Below, piece by piece: positions 63,268 through 64,000 of a stretch of DNA of 64,000 nucleotides. The DNA comes from Streptomyces sp. WP-1 (GTDB taxonomy: Bacteria > Actinomycetota > Actinomycetes > Streptomycetales > Streptomycetaceae), in contig NZ_CP123923.1 in the NCBI RefSeq assembly GCF_030450125.1, positions 1,116,001 through 1,180,000 on the forward strand, written 5' to 3'. Below the pieces are notes generated by a model. It worked only from the letters and a program-made list of their open reading frames with translations. It had not been told where the DNA came from and did not search any database. Made by a program: the position numbers and the translations under genes. Positions within the stretch are counted from its first letter, which is position 1. Each line of letters starts with the position of its first letter.

Positions 63268-64000
63268 CGCGCCGCCTCCGTCGTACCGCCGGGCCCCGCG
63301 AGCCCGAGTTCGCGGTCGCCGAGCGGGGCGAAGAAGCGCTCCACGTCGGCGTCGGTGACCTCGGCCAGGGTCGCCGGTGACCAGTGCGGGTCGCGGTCCT
63401 TGTCGATGATCTGGGCGCGGACGCCCTCCACCAGGTCGGGGCTCCTCAGCCCGGCGCACGAGACGCGGTACTCCTGGTCGAGGACCTCCTCCAGGGTCCC
63501 GAGCCGCCGGGCGCGGCGGACGGCGGCCAGGGTGACCTTGAGCGCGGTGGGCGACTTGGCGAGCAGGGTCTCGGCCGTCTCCTTCGCCTCCGTGCCGCCG
63601 TGCGCGAACAGCCGCTCGACGATCTCCTCGACGGAGTCGGCGCGATAGCAGGCGTCGATCCAGCTCCGCTGCTCGGCCAACCTGCCCTGTGGGGCCTGCT
63701 GTTCATGCCGCGCCAGAGCATCGGGCACGGGCATCCAGCCGAGGTCGTCCAGCAGGGCGTCCAGGGCGGCGGAGGGGACGTAGTGGTCGGCGAGTCCGCA
63801 CAACAGGGCGTCACCGGCGCCGATCTGGTTTCCCGTCAGGGCCAGGTGCGTGCCCAGCTCGCCGGGGGTGCGGGAGAGGAGGTAGGTGCCGCCGACGTCC
63901 GGGATGAAGCCGATCCCCGTCTCCGGCATGGCGATCCGCGAGCGCTCGGTGACGACACGGACGCCGCCGTGCGCGGAGACGCCGACCCCGCCGCCCATCA
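63264..64000 (-). CDS. 3-hydroxyisobutyryl-CoA hydrolase (5' part outside the window)
   Basis: The C-terminal 245 residues are visible; the gene runs off the right edge. The crotonase-fold signature [11 protein letters not shown] with [20 protein letters not shown] is typical of HIBCH, and the C-terminal half ([44 protein letters not shown]) is the HIBCH-specific region absent from ordinary hydratases. It releases 3-hydroxyisobutyrate from its CoA ester. It is the first visible gene of the valine operon; upstream members may lie beyond the window. Confidence 0.92.
   Translation of the reverse strand, partial: MGGGVGVSAHGGVRVVTERSRIAMPETGIGFIPDVGGTYLLSRTPGELGTHLALTGNQIGAGDALLCGLADHYVPSAALDALLDDLGWMPVPDALARHEQQAPQGRLAEQRSWIDACYRADSVEEIVERLFAHGGTEAKETAETLLAKSPTALKVTLAAVRRARRLGTLEEVLDQEYRVSCAGLRSPDLVEGVRAQIIDKDRDPHWSPATLAEVTDADVERFFAPLGDRELGLAGPGGTTEAAR

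Overview
The window is high-GC actinobacterial DNA and almost certainly a Streptomyces chromosome. Codon third positions are strongly G/C, gene pairs are tightly packed with GTGA/ATGA overlaps, GTG starts are frequent, and several families are typical of the genus: RamB/PrpR-type XRE regulators, zinc-independent ribosomal protein paralogues, DmdR/IdeR-like iron boxes, CbtAB with a cobalamin riboswitch, and a DUF1206 protein.

Layout. 1-1.7 kb: fragment of an unknown gene, a DUF4230 protein and a VanZ-like protein. 1.7-10.8 kb: an iron/siderophore locus with a heterodimeric ABC exporter-type pair, an AraC-type regulator, two FecCD permeases and two binding lipoproteins. Iron boxes lie upstream of the exporter pair and of the first permease; no FecE-type ATPase is present. 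10.9-12.4 kb: a heme catalase. 12.7-15.5 kb: a divergent zinc-starvation cluster encoding cysteine-motif-free S14, L28, L33, L31, S18 and L32 plus a CobW-like protein, with a Zur-box candidate in the divergent promoter. 15.6-17.7 kb: a TsaD protein, a GNAT acetyltransferase and an ABM protein. 17.7-19.3 kb: a decay zone with a frameshifted ArsR-type regulator and fused fragments of an MFS transporter and a methyltransferase. 19.4-30.3 kb: housekeeping and accessory genes, including an NmrA-like protein, a metallophosphoesterase, an FKBP, a secreted amidase, an ECF sigma factor with a membrane partner, GAF and DUF1206 proteins, an HATPase regulator and an MFS exporter.

30.9-42.7 kb is the most notable part: a compact five-gene operon encoding a PKS-NRPS (ACP-KS-AT-AT-ACP-C), an A-PCP protein, a standalone ketosynthase with an altered active site, a P450 and a formyltransferase. 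The first four match the salA-salB-salC-salD logic for gamma-lactam-beta-lactone proteasome inhibitors (salinosporamide/cinnabaramide). The added formyltransferase suggests a formyl starter, which fits an omuralide/lactacystin-type product. This assignment is an inference from architecture and motifs.

42.7-64 kb is central metabolism. A RamB-like regulator diverges from aceA, which is followed by aceB and a 3-hydroxyacyl-CoA dehydrogenase gene. metE lies behind a cobalamin riboswitch, and a second, nearly identical riboswitch precedes a broken nrdA remnant. A short-chain dehydrogenase gene is followed by the methylcitrate operon prpD-prpB-citrate synthase, which diverges from a second RamB/PrpR-type regulator. 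cbtB-cbtA lie behind a third cobalamin riboswitch. The window ends in a valine-catabolism operon (3-hydroxyisobutyryl-CoA hydrolase, 3-hydroxyisobutyrate dehydrogenase, enoyl-CoA hydratase). The glyoxylate, methylcitrate, valine and cobalamin genes together handle C2/propionyl-CoA flux, and the valine route makes methylmalonate semialdehyde, a plausible precursor source for the predicted product.
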